From NCBI RefSeq assembly GCF_019424165.1, contig NZ_JAHZAA010000013.1, positions 33,494 to 60,192 on the forward strand: 26,699 nt of DNA, read 5' to 3'. The translations under genes and the position numbers were made by a program. This document shows, in pieces, positions 1 to 7,817 of this stretch; position 1 is the first letter of the stretch; each line of letters opens with the position of its first letter. The stretch is from Desulfovibrio sp. GTDB taxonomy: Bacteria > Desulfobacterota > Desulfovibrionia > Desulfovibrionales > Desulfovibrionaceae. Under the pieces are notes generated by a model, which saw only the letters and a list, made by a program, of their open reading frames with translations, was not told the origin of the DNA and made no database searches.

Positions 1-172
1 CCCATATCAGATTGTGCAGGTTCTCCATCCCTTCCAGTTGCCGCAGCCTGTCAGGCAGGGGATCTTCACTGACGGAAACACCAGTCAGAATGGAATGCAC
101 ATAGCCTATAACTTCGGTCGCAAGGGCCACGTTCTCTGGGAGCGCGGCCCCGGTATTCGCAGGATCATCCAT
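1..172 (-). CDS. N-terminal fragment of an unidentified protein, cut by the window edge
   Basis: An open frame starts at the ATG at 172-170 and runs off base 1 without a stop, giving 57 codons. The protein begins MDDPANTGAALPENV and continues acidic and helical, ending near HNLIW. No domain is complete enough to identify. Desulfovibrio sensor and diguanylate cyclase proteins often begin with a similar short helical segment, so a signalling protein downstream of the V4R gene is possible, but this is a guess. The upstream sequence has no good Shine-Dalgarno, so the start is uncertain. A 15-base dyad (GAGGGA-ATA-TCCCTC on the plus strand, 205-219) lies about 35 bases upstream of the start and could be regulatory. 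Confidence 0.55.
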   Translation of the reverse strand, partial: MDDPANTGAALPENVALATEVIGYVHSILTGVSVSEDPLPDRLRQLEGMENLHNLIW

Positions 173-847
173 AATATTTACTACCGGTTATCTTAAACCC
201 GCCGGAGGGAATATCCCTCAGGGCCGAATACAGCGGCACAGCAGACAGATGCCGTGCCAAACCGGTGGCGGGCGTGCGGCTCCCGAATATTCCGGCGCGC
301 TGCCGGAACCCTTCGGCACGGAGACGCAGCAACCACGCCGCGCAACGTATGAGGGCCGCAATCATTTGATGTCGTTGTCTTTTGAGCGCATTGCCCAAAG
401 ACATCGAAGCGCTCATGACGGCGCTTAACAGCAGGTTGCCATTGAAAATATGTATCTGCTCCACACGATTTTTTACGAAAATCCATAGCAAAGCCATCTG
501 CATCCGCAGGCCCTTCGGCAGCGGCTGAAGCTGGTGCGCCTTATTGCGCAACCGTCAGGGCAGCGTCAAAATGACATTGTCCCAGCCGACAAACAGCTTT
601 GTTTGATAGTTTTTTTGCTGCAACGCAGTACATGCCCGGCATATTTTCCAAAAGCGGATAAGGCGGGGCAGCACAGTGCGCCATACGCAGCGGCTGTAAA
701 GAGCATACATTTCCCGTTGTTTTGCAGCGAGTTGCCGTAGCGGCACAACAAAGATTTTACGTCCGCTGGGCAAAATTTCTCGCACGGGCCGCCGGCGGTG
801 CGGCTTCGCCTACGCCGCTTGGCGAGCGGGCCTTGAACGGGGGTGGC
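173..847. other. stretch without a convincing gene (possible decayed coding sequence)
   Basis: This 675-base interval between the V4R gene and the truncated gene is less GC-rich than its neighbours in parts. On the minus strand one frame is open from 785 to 165 apart from a single TGA at 555-557. The translation contains plausible helical stretches but no motif I recognise, and codon use is not clearly coding. A second minus-strand frame (486-193) is also open and equally unconvincing. The interval may hold a decayed gene or an unrecognised small protein; nothing firmer can be supported. Confidence 0.3.
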
Positions 848-1396
848 TCAGTCTGGCGTATTTTCAGCGTGCTGCGTTTTTTGCCTGGGGCTGGCTTCAA
901 ACCGGCAGGTACGGTCACCGGTGCACCAGCAGTCAATTTCGCGCACGTCAAACTCCACTCCGGCATGCGAAAACAGCACTCCCGCAAGAAATCCCTCATC
1001 ATAGTGGCAGACCGTATGCTCCATATCAGGCAAACCGGAGCAATCCAAGTCTTCAGCCACAGTCAGGGTAAAGTGGGAAGTTTCATAATTTGCGGTTTCT
1101 ACCCGCAGAATGCCGATGCCGAAATCCAGCAGCGCCTGCTGCACCGTAGCCACAAAATCATCAAAATTTTCGCAGGGGCCAATGAACCTTTCGCAAAATT
1201 GGCGACCCGCAAGCTCGCCGCATTCGCGCATGATTTCTTCTGACGCCTCGGTGCCGTAGCGCAGCTCAACAACATCGCGCATGGTATACTGGAACAGCCG
1301 GTATACTTCAATACGGGCGCTGTTACCGAGATTGGGCCGGCCCTCACGCACATTGCCGATAAAATCCCAACTGAAAGCGTAACGCCGGGTCGCCAT
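848..1396 (-). CDS. V4R (vinyl-4-reductase) domain protein
   Basis: A 182-residue soluble protein. Its C-terminal part, about residues 100-168, matches the V4R domain: HYDEGFLAGVLFSHAG, then VREIDCWCTGDRTCRFEA, the typical Cys-x-Cys-x-Gly-x-x-x-Cys ending. Cysteines are at 130, 156, 158 and 164. V4R domains are small-molecule-binding modules related to the heme-NO-binding fold, found in regulators of aromatic metabolism and in sensors. The start chosen is the ATG at 1396, because AAGGCGG lies seven bases upstream; the frame is open to 1435 but has no ribosome site there. There is no DNA-binding or enzymatic output domain, so it probably acts as a stand-alone sensor or partner. A truncated gene follows on the same strand after about 675 bases. 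The family call is good; ligand and partner are unknown. Confidence 0.8.
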   Translation of the reverse strand: MATRRYAFSWDFIGNVREGRPNLGNSARIEVYRLFQYTMRDVVELRYGTEASEEIMRECGELAGRQFCERFIGPCENFDDFVATVQQALLDFGIGILRVETANYETSHFTLTVAEDLDCSGLPDMEHTVCHYDEGFLAGVLFSHAGVEFDVREIDCWCTGDRTCRFEASPRQKTQHAENTPD

Positions 1397-1488
1397 GAAA
1401 AAACCGCCTTTTACAGAGTCAATGCCAAGATACATACTAGCAGTAGTGGCCGTCCCCCTGCAAACAAAAAAGTCTTCGTCCGGGCAAC

Positions 1489-1494
1489 ATTATA
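1489..1494 (-). promoter_or_regulatory. possible -10 element for the V4R gene
   Basis: A perfect TATAAT reads on the minus strand at 1494-1489, about 93 bases before the V4R start. No good -35 lies 16-18 bases upstream. That position is occupied by a large dyad (1497-1542), which suggests activator or repressor control, or no promoter at all. Confidence 0.35.
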
Positions 1495-1496
1495 CC

Positions 1497-1542
1497 AGCA
1501 GCGGGCAGCCGCAGGACCAAAGCCTGCAAACCGCCCGCTGCT
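1497..1542. promoter_or_regulatory. two-tier inverted repeat upstream of the V4R gene
   Basis: A perfect 10-bp outer stem (AGCAGCGGGC at 1497-1506 with GCCCGCTGCT at 1533-1542) encloses a 5-bp inner stem (GCAGG 1511-1515 with CCTGC 1523-1527). It lies between the end of the secreted-protein gene (1600) and a TATAAT on the minus strand. No T-run follows on either strand. It could be a non-canonical terminator for the glpX operon or an operator at the V4R promoter. Confidence 0.45.
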
Positions 1543-1599
1543 CAACATACGCACGCCCTGCTGAAAAACAGCCGGGACAAAGCTGCGCGATGAGCCGGA

Positions 1600-2190
1600 T
1601 CAGCGAATTGTCGGCGGCGCATCACCGCTAACCTTGAGCATGGTGCCGAGATGCCGCCTGACCAGCGCCAGTTCGCCTTCTGTAACTTCAGGCATGTCGC
1701 TGGAGCGTACCCCGGTCATGTCATTTCCTTCTTCAACAATGGCAAGAGCGGCGGCCATCCGCCCCATAACGCAGAAAAAGCGCACAGGGTTCCAGCCTTG
1801 CTCCTGCACCCAGGCTGCGGCCTTGGGCGAGTACATGAAATCTGCCTTGCCGTTGCGGAGAACGGGGTGGGCCTCTTCATTACCGGCTTTGGCCCAGGCG
1901 CGAAAATGTGGCAGAATATCAAGAAAGCTCAGTAGTTCCTTATCTGTCACCGGCGGCTGCCTGTCGTACACAGTGGCCGCCTGCCGTGCCGCCTTTTTTT
2001 CCTGCCCGGCAGATGCCGCACGCACTTCGCCGGACATGGCCGGGGCAAGCAGCAGGCACACAAGGGCGGCCCCTGCCGCCAGAACACTTCCCGCACGCAG
2101 GGCCAATTTGCCCGTATGTGCGGAATTTTTTATGCAGGGCAAGGCCGAAGGACGCATGAGCATCCTGAAAATCCGCAACAAAATATTCAT
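1600..2190 (-). CDS. exported protein of unknown function, coupled to glpX
   Basis: A 196-residue protein with an N-terminal export signal: a basic stretch, then a hydrophobic core (AGSVLAAGAALVCLLLAPAM) and an Ala-rich cleavage region near VRAASA. The mature part, about 140 residues, is soluble and contains the segments LLSFLDILPHFRAWAK, KAAAWVQEQGWNPVRFFCVMGRM and ALVRRHLGTMLK. I recognise no named domain; it resembles hypothetical proteins of Desulfovibrionaceae. The ATG at 2190 directly abuts the glpX stop (TGAATG). An alternative ATG at 2157 has AGGA a few bases upstream and gives a more usual signal peptide, so the true start may be there. Cotranscription with glpX is likely, but a metabolic link is not implied. 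Probably periplasmic. Confidence 0.75.
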   Translation of the reverse strand: MNILLRIFRMLMRPSALPCIKNSAHTGKLALRAGSVLAAGAALVCLLLAPAMSGEVRAASAGQEKKAARQAATVYDRQPPVTDKELLSFLDILPHFRAWAKAGNEEAHPVLRNGKADFMYSPKAAAWVQEQGWNPVRFFCVMGRMAAALAIVEEGNDMTGVRSSDMPEVTEGELALVRRHLGTMLKVSGDAPPTIR

Positions 2191-3174
2191 TCAATACCGT
2201 ACCGCGCTGAATTTCGAAAGTCTGTCCATATTATGGTAAGACTCGACATACCGCAATGTTCCTGTCTTGCCGCGCAGAACCAGGGAATGCGTTACGGCGT
2301 ATTTGGCGCTGTAGCCCACGCCGCGCAGAAAGTCGCCGCCGGAAATGCCTGTGGCGGCAAAAAAACAGTCGTCGCTGCGCACCAGATCGTTAACGGTGAG
2401 CACTTCACGTGCGTCAATGCCCGTTTCGTTGATAGCCTCTTTTTCCACATAGGACTGGGGGTCAAGCCGGGCCAGCATCTGCCCGCCCATGCCCTTGATG
2501 GCGCAGGCAGCCAGCACGCCTTCAGGAGTACCGCCCGTACCCATCATGATGTCCACTTCGGACCGGGGGTCCACAGCCATGAGCGCTCCGGCCACGTCGC
2601 CGTCTGTCTGCAACTGTATGCGCGCTCCGGCTTCGCGGATTTCGGCAATGAGCTTTTCATGCCGGGGCTTGTCCAGCACAAAAACCACAAGGTCCTGCAC
2701 GCTCTTGCCCATAGCTTTTGCCACGTTGGCGAGATTGACCTTGACGGGAGCGTCAAGATCAACGACGTTGCGCGCCTCACGCGCCACAACGAGCTTTTGC
2801 ATGTAATAGCTGGGGCCGGGATTGAACATGCTGCCCTTGGGGGCCACGCCCACAACGGAAATGGCGTTGGGACGCCCGTAGGCCAGCAGGCTTGTGCCTT
2901 CCACCGGGTCAACAGCCACGTCAAGGCTGGGGCCTACACCCATGCCCACTTTTTCGCCGTTGTACAGCATGGGGGCATGATCTTTTTCGCCCTCGCCGAT
3001 AATGACAAGGCCGTCAATGTGCAGAGTGGCAAAACTGATGCGCATGGCGTCCACGGCGGCGCCGTCTCCGGCCTCCTTGTTTCCGCGTCCAAGCCAGCGG
3101 GCCGATGCCAGGGCCGCCGCCTCGGTAATACGCACAATGTCCAGGGCCAGATTTTTCTCCGGTGCTTCCACCAT
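2191..3174 (-). CDS. glpX: fructose-1,6-bisphosphatase class II (GlpX)
   Basis: This 327-residue enzyme hydrolyses fructose 1,6-bisphosphate to fructose 6-phosphate in gluconeogenesis, in the cytoplasm. The class II metal and substrate signatures are visible: GEGEKD at 60-65, AVDPVEGTS at about 87-95, GTGGTPEGVLAA in the central part and a late GISGGDFLRGV. The length is usual for GlpX. The start chosen is the ATG at 3174, preceded by GGAGG with five bases of spacing; a longer frame to 3210 lacks a ribosome site. The stop touches the start of the secreted-protein gene downstream. The upstream neighbour nadE is 336 bases away across a hairpin-rich gap, so glpX probably has its own promoter. 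Activity in some bacteria is dual (sedoheptulose bisphosphatase); this cannot be judged here. Confidence 0.95.
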   Translation of the reverse strand: MVEAPEKNLALDIVRITEAAALASARWLGRGNKEAGDGAAVDAMRISFATLHIDGLVIIGEGEKDHAPMLYNGEKVGMGVGPSLDVAVDPVEGTSLLAYGRPNAISVVGVAPKGSMFNPGPSYYMQKLVVAREARNVVDLDAPVKVNLANVAKAMGKSVQDLVVFVLDKPRHEKLIAEIREAGARIQLQTDGDVAGALMAVDPRSEVDIMMGTGGTPEGVLAACAIKGMGGQMLARLDPQSYVEKEAINETGIDAREVLTVNDLVRSDDCFFAATGISGGDFLRGVGYSAKYAVTHSLVLRGKTGTLRYVESYHNMDRLSKFSAVRY

Positions 3175-3401
3175 GTCTTCCTCCACTCGTATCTGCGTTA
3201 TGCAACACACTGCTCTTACCCCAGCGCGCTGCCGGCTTCAAGAAAAAACCCCCGGCTCTGCCGCCCGGAGCTCCGCTGCCGCCCAGCGATCCGCATGGTC
3301 ATTGCCCTGCCTGCGGCTGCCGGAATATCCTGCCAAAAAACCCGTCTGCCCCAGCCCCGTGGCCTGGAACATTTTAATTTGAAAAAGTTAGAATACTCCA
3401 G

Positions 3402-3419
3402 GCTGCACGCGAGTGCAGC
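3402..3419. repeat. small inverted repeat (hairpin)
   Basis: GCTGCAC at 3402-3408 pairs with GTGCAGC at 3413-3419 around a four-base loop. On the minus strand the sequence beyond it becomes AT-rich, with a CTTTTTC run about 12 bases further, so it might contribute to transcription stop after nadE. Confidence 0.45.
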
Positions 3420-3438
3420 GAGCCACAACACGGCGTGG

Positions 3439-3470
3439 ATTCTGCCGAAAATTGCATTTTGGGGCAGAAT
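3439..3470. repeat. inverted repeat (hairpin) downstream of nadE
   Basis: ATTCTGCC at 3439-3446 pairs with GGCAGAAT at 3463-3470, and an inner AAAAT/ATTTT pairing closes the loop. It is adjacent to the next inverted repeat, forming a tandem hairpin arrangement. Confidence 0.55.
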
Positions 3471-3473
3471 GAC

Positions 3474-3502
3474 AATGTTGAAACATGAAGCATTTCAACA
3501 TT
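3474..3502. repeat. perfect 10-bp inverted repeat just after the nadE stop
   Basis: AATGTTGAAA at 3474-3483 pairs with TTTCAACATT at 3493-3502 around a nine-base loop. It lies eight bases beyond the nadE stop, as expected of a 3' end structure, but has no T-run on the minus strand. Its right arm shares GCATTTCAA with a hairpin at 25508-25535, so both may belong to one dispersed palindromic element family. Confidence 0.55.
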
Positions 3503-3510
3503 AACCCTTT

Positions 3511-5193
3511 CTAGGGCAGCCGATAGCGCCCCGCCACCGGGGCCTGCCAGCTCGCGCCAAAAGGCACGCGGCTTACAAAAAGCGCCAACGGTTCCTGCCT
3601 GCGCTTGAATTCCGCCGCAAAAAGCTTGTTGCGCACCTCAAGCCGCAAAGGCGAAATGTTGGCCGTAGCGGAAGAGACGCCGGGCAACAGCAGTTCTTCA
3701 AGCACGGGATCAAGCTGCCCGTAAGGCGGCAGGCTGTCTTCATCCTTCTGGCCGGGCCGCAGTTCGGCCGAAGGGGCCTTGTCAAAAACCTGCTGCGGAA
3801 TGATCTCTGCCTGGCGGTACTCATTGTACCACCGGGCCACGGTATAGGTCTGCGTTTTTGTCAGGTCGCCAATGACGGCAAGTGCGCCCACAGTATCGCC
3901 ATACAGCGTGCTGTAGCCCATGGCGGCTTCACTTTTATTACCCGTGTTGAGCACAAGAGCGCCCGCCCGGTTTGCCAGAGACGACAGCATCACGCCGCGA
4001 ATGCGCGCCTGAAGGTTTTCAAACGTGGTGTCGCCCGGTCGGGACGCAAAAAGCTCCAGCCCCGGAGCAAGGGCCTGTTCAAAGGTTTTCATGACAGATT
4101 CTATGGGCAGGGTGACTGTGCGTATGCCCAGATTTTGCGCCAGCCTATGGGCATCGCTGACAGATCCTTCACTGCTGTAGGGCGACGGCATGAGCACGCC
4201 GGTGACGTTTTCCGCCCCCAGCGCCTCCACGGCCACACAGCACACCAGCGAAGAATCCATACCGCCCGAAAGGCCCACAATCACCTTTTCCGCACCGCAT
4301 TTGCGCACAAAGTCGCGCGTGCCGAGAGTTAGGGCGTGCCAGAGGCTTTCTTCAACGCAACTGGACAACGGCTCGGGCGCCTTGCCGCCCGACGCGCCGC
4401 CCGGGGCGCTTCCGGCGGTTTCCACCACCAGAACGTCCTCGGCAAAAGCCTTGCCGCGCGCCAGCAACTGGCCCGTGGGGTCAAAGGCGAGGCTCTGGCC
4501 GCTGTATACGCGGCTGTCGTTGCCGCCCACAAGGTTGACGGAAAAAAGATGCACATGATGCCGGGCCGCCACATGTGAAAGCATATGCTCGCCCGCAGCC
4601 TGCGCCCCCTCGCTGTACGGCGCGGCCGTCATGTGAATGAGAGCGTCAACGCCCCGCTGCACCAGTTCCATAAGCGGATTATGCCCGCTGGCGTAGCGTA
4701 TTTTCCAGAAAGCCTCTTCCTCGCTGCGCGCGTCTTCGCACAGTACCACTCCCATGCGCCAACCGCCGATGGTGAGTATACCGCAGGAGATGCCCCTGTC
4801 AAAATAACGGCTGTCGTCCGTGTCCGGTCCCATCCCCTGCGCGCCGCCCTGATAAACCTTGCGCGAGGCCACCTGCCAGCTTCCCTTGTCAACCAGAACG
4901 GCGGCATTGGAAAGCAGCCCCGAAGCGTAAACACTGGGTACGGGCGCGCCCACCAGCAGGGCGGGGCCATCCCTGAGTTCCAGGGCGAGATGGTCCAGGG
5001 CCGTGCGGCATCCTGCCGCAAAGTCTTCGGCGCAGAGATAATGGCCGGGGGCCACGCCGCACAGGGCCAGCTCCGGCGTAACGCACAGCTCGGCTCCGGC
5101 AGCCGCAGCCTGACGGCTTGCCTCAAGAATGCGCTGCATGTTTCCGGCGACATCGCCGGTTACGCTGTTGCACTGTAAAAGAGCTATCTTCAT
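3511..5193 (-). CDS. nadE: glutamine-dependent NAD+ synthetase
   Basis: A 560-residue two-domain enzyme that makes NAD+ from nicotinic acid adenine dinucleotide, ATP and glutamine. Residues 1 to about 260 form the nitrilase-like glutaminase domain with the expected catalytic triad: Glu41 (TPELALCG), Lys112 (ASRKVY) and Cys152 (VVLCEDA). The C-terminal synthetase domain begins near 290 and has the ATP pyrophosphatase P-loop SGGMDSS at 309-315, then NTGNKSE and GDLTKTQTY. The length fits the bacterial fused type, which needs no separate glutaminase. The ATG at 5193 has GGGAGG six bases upstream. It starts 17 bases after the ubiD stop, so the two are surely cotranscribed. A hairpin follows the stop. 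Confidence 0.96.
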   Translation of the reverse strand: MKIALLQCNSVTGDVAGNMQRILEASRQAAAAGAELCVTPELALCGVAPGHYLCAEDFAAGCRTALDHLALELRDGPALLVGAPVPSVYASGLLSNAAVLVDKGSWQVASRKVYQGGAQGMGPDTDDSRYFDRGISCGILTIGGWRMGVVLCEDARSEEEAFWKIRYASGHNPLMELVQRGVDALIHMTAAPYSEGAQAAGEHMLSHVAARHHVHLFSVNLVGGNDSRVYSGQSLAFDPTGQLLARGKAFAEDVLVVETAGSAPGGASGGKAPEPLSSCVEESLWHALTLGTRDFVRKCGAEKVIVGLSGGMDSSLVCCVAVEALGAENVTGVLMPSPYSSEGSVSDAHRLAQNLGIRTVTLPIESVMKTFEQALAPGLELFASRPGDTTFENLQARIRGVMLSSLANRAGALVLNTGNKSEAAMGYSTLYGDTVGALAVIGDLTKTQTYTVARWYNEYRQAEIIPQQVFDKAPSAELRPGQKDEDSLPPYGQLDPVLEELLLPGVSSATANISPLRLEVRNKLFAAEFKRRQEPLALFVSRVPFGASWQAPVAGRYRLP

Positions 5194-5210
5194 CCGCAGC
5201 CTCCCCCGAG

Positions 5211-7076
5211 TTAGATGTATCCGTGCAAAGGCCCGCCCGGAGCAGCCAGCGCATCCACCCTGCGGGTGGTGGCCGGGTCCTCTTCCAGGGGGGGAGCGTG
5301 GAAGGGTTTCAGGCGGGCGTCCATAACCAGCGGCGCTTCACACGACCAGTGCTTGGCCCGCGTTTGCGCGCGGGCGCCATACACATCCGTAGCCGGATCA
5401 GACCGGGTAAAGGCCACCCAAAGGAAATTGTCCATATTTTCCGCGCAAAAAGCCGCATCATCCACAACAAGAACCAGCGGAAACGCCTCCCGCCCCGGCC
5501 ATTGGGCCAGAGCCTGCGCCAGCGCCTCCACGCCAGTATCCTGCTGGTTGCGCGCAAGGGCATGCGCCGGACCGCGCACAACAAGCATGCCGGGGCCAGC
5601 CACCCGCACGTCCCCGAAACCTTCGGGCAACGAGGGCATATCCGCTGCCGGGCCGGTAAGCTCCAGCCCCAGGGTACGCCGTTTTTCCCCGGCCGAAGCC
5701 CATATGAGCTTGGAACCCTCATTGAGTCCAAGGCCAGTATAGTCCAGGGTGTCATTGGTGCTGTGCGTGATGAAGTGCAGATCACGGGAAAAATCCGCGC
5801 GTTCCAGCATGTGCCGCAAAAATTCCGGCGCATGGTGGGCGCTCAGGCCCGGAGCGTCTTCATGCGCAGCCACAAGAACATATTTGGCAAGGGCCGTTTG
5901 TGTGGTTCCGAGCAGGTGCAGGGCAGCCGTGAGCAGTTCGCGCGGCCTGCGCCCGGCCTCATACGGCGTATAGCGTTCGCTGCCCAACGCCAGCAGCAGG
6001 GGGTGGACCCCGGCCGCGTCCACGGCATGCACTTCACGTACGCCCTGAAAAACCTGAGGCACAAGCGGGCCGGTCAACTCATGAATAAAGTCGCCGAAAA
6101 CAGTATCTTCCTGCGGCGGACGCCCCACCGCCGTAAACGGCCAGACAGCCCCCTCGCGGTGGTACACGGCATCCACCTTGAGCACAGGAAAATCATGCGT
6201 AAGGCTGTAGTAGCCCACATGATCACCAAAAGGCCCTTCAGGCTTCAGGCCGGGCAAAATATGCCCGCTGATACAAAAATCCGCTTCGGCCAGCACAGGC
6301 AGGGGCAAGCCGTTCACCCGGGCAAGCTCCATGCGGCGGCCACCCAGCAGACCGGCAAAACGCAGTTCGCTCAGTCCCTCGGGCAGTGGCATGACCGCAG
6401 CCACGGTAAGGCTTGGCGGGCCGCCCACATACACATGAACAGGCAGCGGGCGGCCGGCAGCCAGGGCGTGGGCATGGTGCACGCCAATACCCCTGTGAAT
6501 CTGGTAGTGCATACCCATTTCGTCCGGGGCATAGGCATTGCCGCTCTGCTGCACCCGGTACATGCCCAGGTTAGAGGCATCTGTTCCCGGTTTTTCCGGA
6601 TCTTCGGTATAGACCAGGGGCAGGGTAATAAAGGCTCCGCCGTCCATAGGCCAGCAGGTGAGCTGCGGCAGGTCGGCCGGGGCGCAGCGCCGTGCGAGCA
6701 CAGGCACGCTCTCTCCTGCTCCCGCGCGGCGTGTGCGCGGCAGCATGCGCCATAATCCCGGAATGGCAGCCAGTGACCGCCAGGGCTTTTTAAGCGCGGC
6801 CGCAGGGTCGGCCTTGGCCGCCAGCACGGCATGCACCGCAGGCAGACTGTCTCTGAAAATATAATGCAGGCGCTCGCGTGTGCCGAAAAGATTGCACAGC
6901 ATGGGAAAGGATGTGCCTTTCACCCGCGTGAACAGCAGGGCCGGAGCATTGGCGCGGAAGGCGCGACGCTGGATGGCTGCCAGCTCCAGATGGGGGTCCA
7001 CCTCTGCGTCAATGCGCTTCAGGTGTCCGTGGGCCTCCAGGTCGGCGAGGCATTCCTGCATGTTGCGGTAAGCCAT
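5211..7076 (-). CDS. UbiD-family decarboxylase, probably menaquinone biosynthesis
   Basis: A 621-residue prenyl-FMN-dependent decarboxylase of the UbiD family. Signature elements are NLGMYR at 169-174, HRGIGVHHAHA near 194-204 and PEGPFGDHVGYYS at 279-291, which carries the catalytic acidic residue and metal/prenyl-FMN contacts. The length (over 600) fits the long UbiD proteins of organisms such as Helicobacter that use the futalosine route to menaquinone, rather than the ~490-residue ubiquinone enzyme. Sulfate reducers use menaquinone, so a role as the late decarboxylase of that pathway is the best inference; the substrate is not shown by sequence. The ATG at 7076 overlaps the Nudix stop (TGATG), and AGGAG lies eight bases upstream. 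A prenyl-FMN-forming UbiX partner is not in this window. Confidence 0.9.
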   Translation of the reverse strand: MAYRNMQECLADLEAHGHLKRIDAEVDPHLELAAIQRRAFRANAPALLFTRVKGTSFPMLCNLFGTRERLHYIFRDSLPAVHAVLAAKADPAAALKKPWRSLAAIPGLWRMLPRTRRAGAGESVPVLARRCAPADLPQLTCWPMDGGAFITLPLVYTEDPEKPGTDASNLGMYRVQQSGNAYAPDEMGMHYQIHRGIGVHHAHALAAGRPLPVHVYVGGPPSLTVAAVMPLPEGLSELRFAGLLGGRRMELARVNGLPLPVLAEADFCISGHILPGLKPEGPFGDHVGYYSLTHDFPVLKVDAVYHREGAVWPFTAVGRPPQEDTVFGDFIHELTGPLVPQVFQGVREVHAVDAAGVHPLLLALGSERYTPYEAGRRPRELLTAALHLLGTTQTALAKYVLVAAHEDAPGLSAHHAPEFLRHMLERADFSRDLHFITHSTNDTLDYTGLGLNEGSKLIWASAGEKRRTLGLELTGPAADMPSLPEGFGDVRVAGPGMLVVRGPAHALARNQQDTGVEALAQALAQWPGREAFPLVLVVDDAAFCAENMDNFLWVAFTRSDPATDVYGARAQTRAKHWSCEAPLVMDARLKPFHAPPLEEDPATTRRVDALAAPGGPLHGYI

Positions 7077-7714
7077 CAACAAAACTCCTTTCCACTTTTG
7101 CCGGGTACGGCCTCTCCGGGTGCGACGGCTGCGGCAGATCCCGCAGGACCAGCAGGCGCGCGGCAGCCGCAGGCAGCGCCGGAAGCGTCAACGTCAGGCC
7201 TGCCCTGGGCATCGAGAGACGGCAAATGGTGACAGGCCAGAGGCTGCACTGCCGCCACGGCCCGTTGCCCGGACAGCACCTGCCTGAAATGTTCCAATAT
7301 TTCCGCATGGTCGAAAACCAGAGGCGCGGGCAGGCCGTTCAGCGGATAAAAAGCCGCATGGGCCGCGTCATCCCCGGCCGTAATGGCCTCGGGGTTACGC
7401 GCCCTGCCCGTGTACACCACAGTAAGCGTATGCTGACGCGGGTCGCGCTTGGGACGCGAATATACGCCAAGAAGACCCGTCAGTTCCACATCCAGCCCGG
7501 TTTCTTCGCGCATTTCGCGTACAGCGGCGGCCTCGGCCTGTTCGCCCTCGTCAATAAAGCCTCCGGGCAGGGCAAAGCCCACCGGGGCATGACGGCGGCG
7601 AATAATAACCACTCCCCTGCCCGGCTCGTAAATGACCACATCGGCAGTGGGCGCAGGATTGCGAAAACAGGAATACGGTTTGCCGCAATGCGGACAGACG
7701 ACTTCTTTCTTCAT
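7076..7714 (-). CDS. Nudix hydrolase with N-terminal zinc-ribbon-like start
   Basis: A 212-residue protein. It begins with Cys7-Pro-His-Cys10, half of a zinc ribbon, with a further Cys at 16. A complete Nudix box follows: Gly52, Glu58, then REMREETGL at 66-74, matching GX5EX7REUXEEXGU. Such enzymes cleave nucleoside diphosphates linked to another moiety, for example ADP-ribose or NADH; the substrate cannot be told from sequence. The last ~60 residues are Ala/Pro/Gly-rich and look disordered, an unusual tail. The ATG at 7714 has GAGG six bases upstream. It is the first gene of an operon with ubiD and nadE, so a nucleotide-cofactor link (NAD or ADP-ribose turnover) is attractive but inferred. 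Confidence 0.88.
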   Translation of the reverse strand: MKKEVVCPHCGKPYSCFRNPAPTADVVIYEPGRGVVIIRRRHAPVGFALPGGFIDEGEQAEAAAVREMREETGLDVELTGLLGVYSRPKRDPRQHTLTVVYTGRARNPEAITAGDDAAHAAFYPLNGLPAPLVFDHAEILEHFRQVLSGQRAVAAVQPLACHHLPSLDAQGRPDVDASGAACGCRAPAGPAGSAAAVAPGEAVPGKSGKEFC

Positions 7715-7817
7715 GCTGACCTCAGGCTTGCATGCCGCACGGCGCAGGCCGCAGGCACAGGCATACTAAGCCAGCACGCGCCGGGCCGCAAGAGCGGACA
7801 GTGGCGCGGGTCTTGCC

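Larger units (their letters stand above)
3175..3510. other. hairpin-rich gap between nadE and glpX
   Basis: No gene is supported here. The half nearest nadE holds three inverted repeats listed separately (3402-3419, 3439-3470, 3474-3502). The half nearest glpX is GC-rich and should contain the glpX promoter, but I could not identify convincing -35 and -10 boxes. Confidence 0.6.

Noticed and set aside
2116..3504. 462-codon open frame on the plus strand
   Set aside because: Antisense to glpX and the secreted-protein gene; no recognisable domain and the opposite strand encodes a clear FBPase.
5118..6755. 545-codon open frame on the plus strand
   Set aside because: Antisense to the UbiD-family gene, a by-product of high GC; Arg/Gln/His-rich with no motifs.
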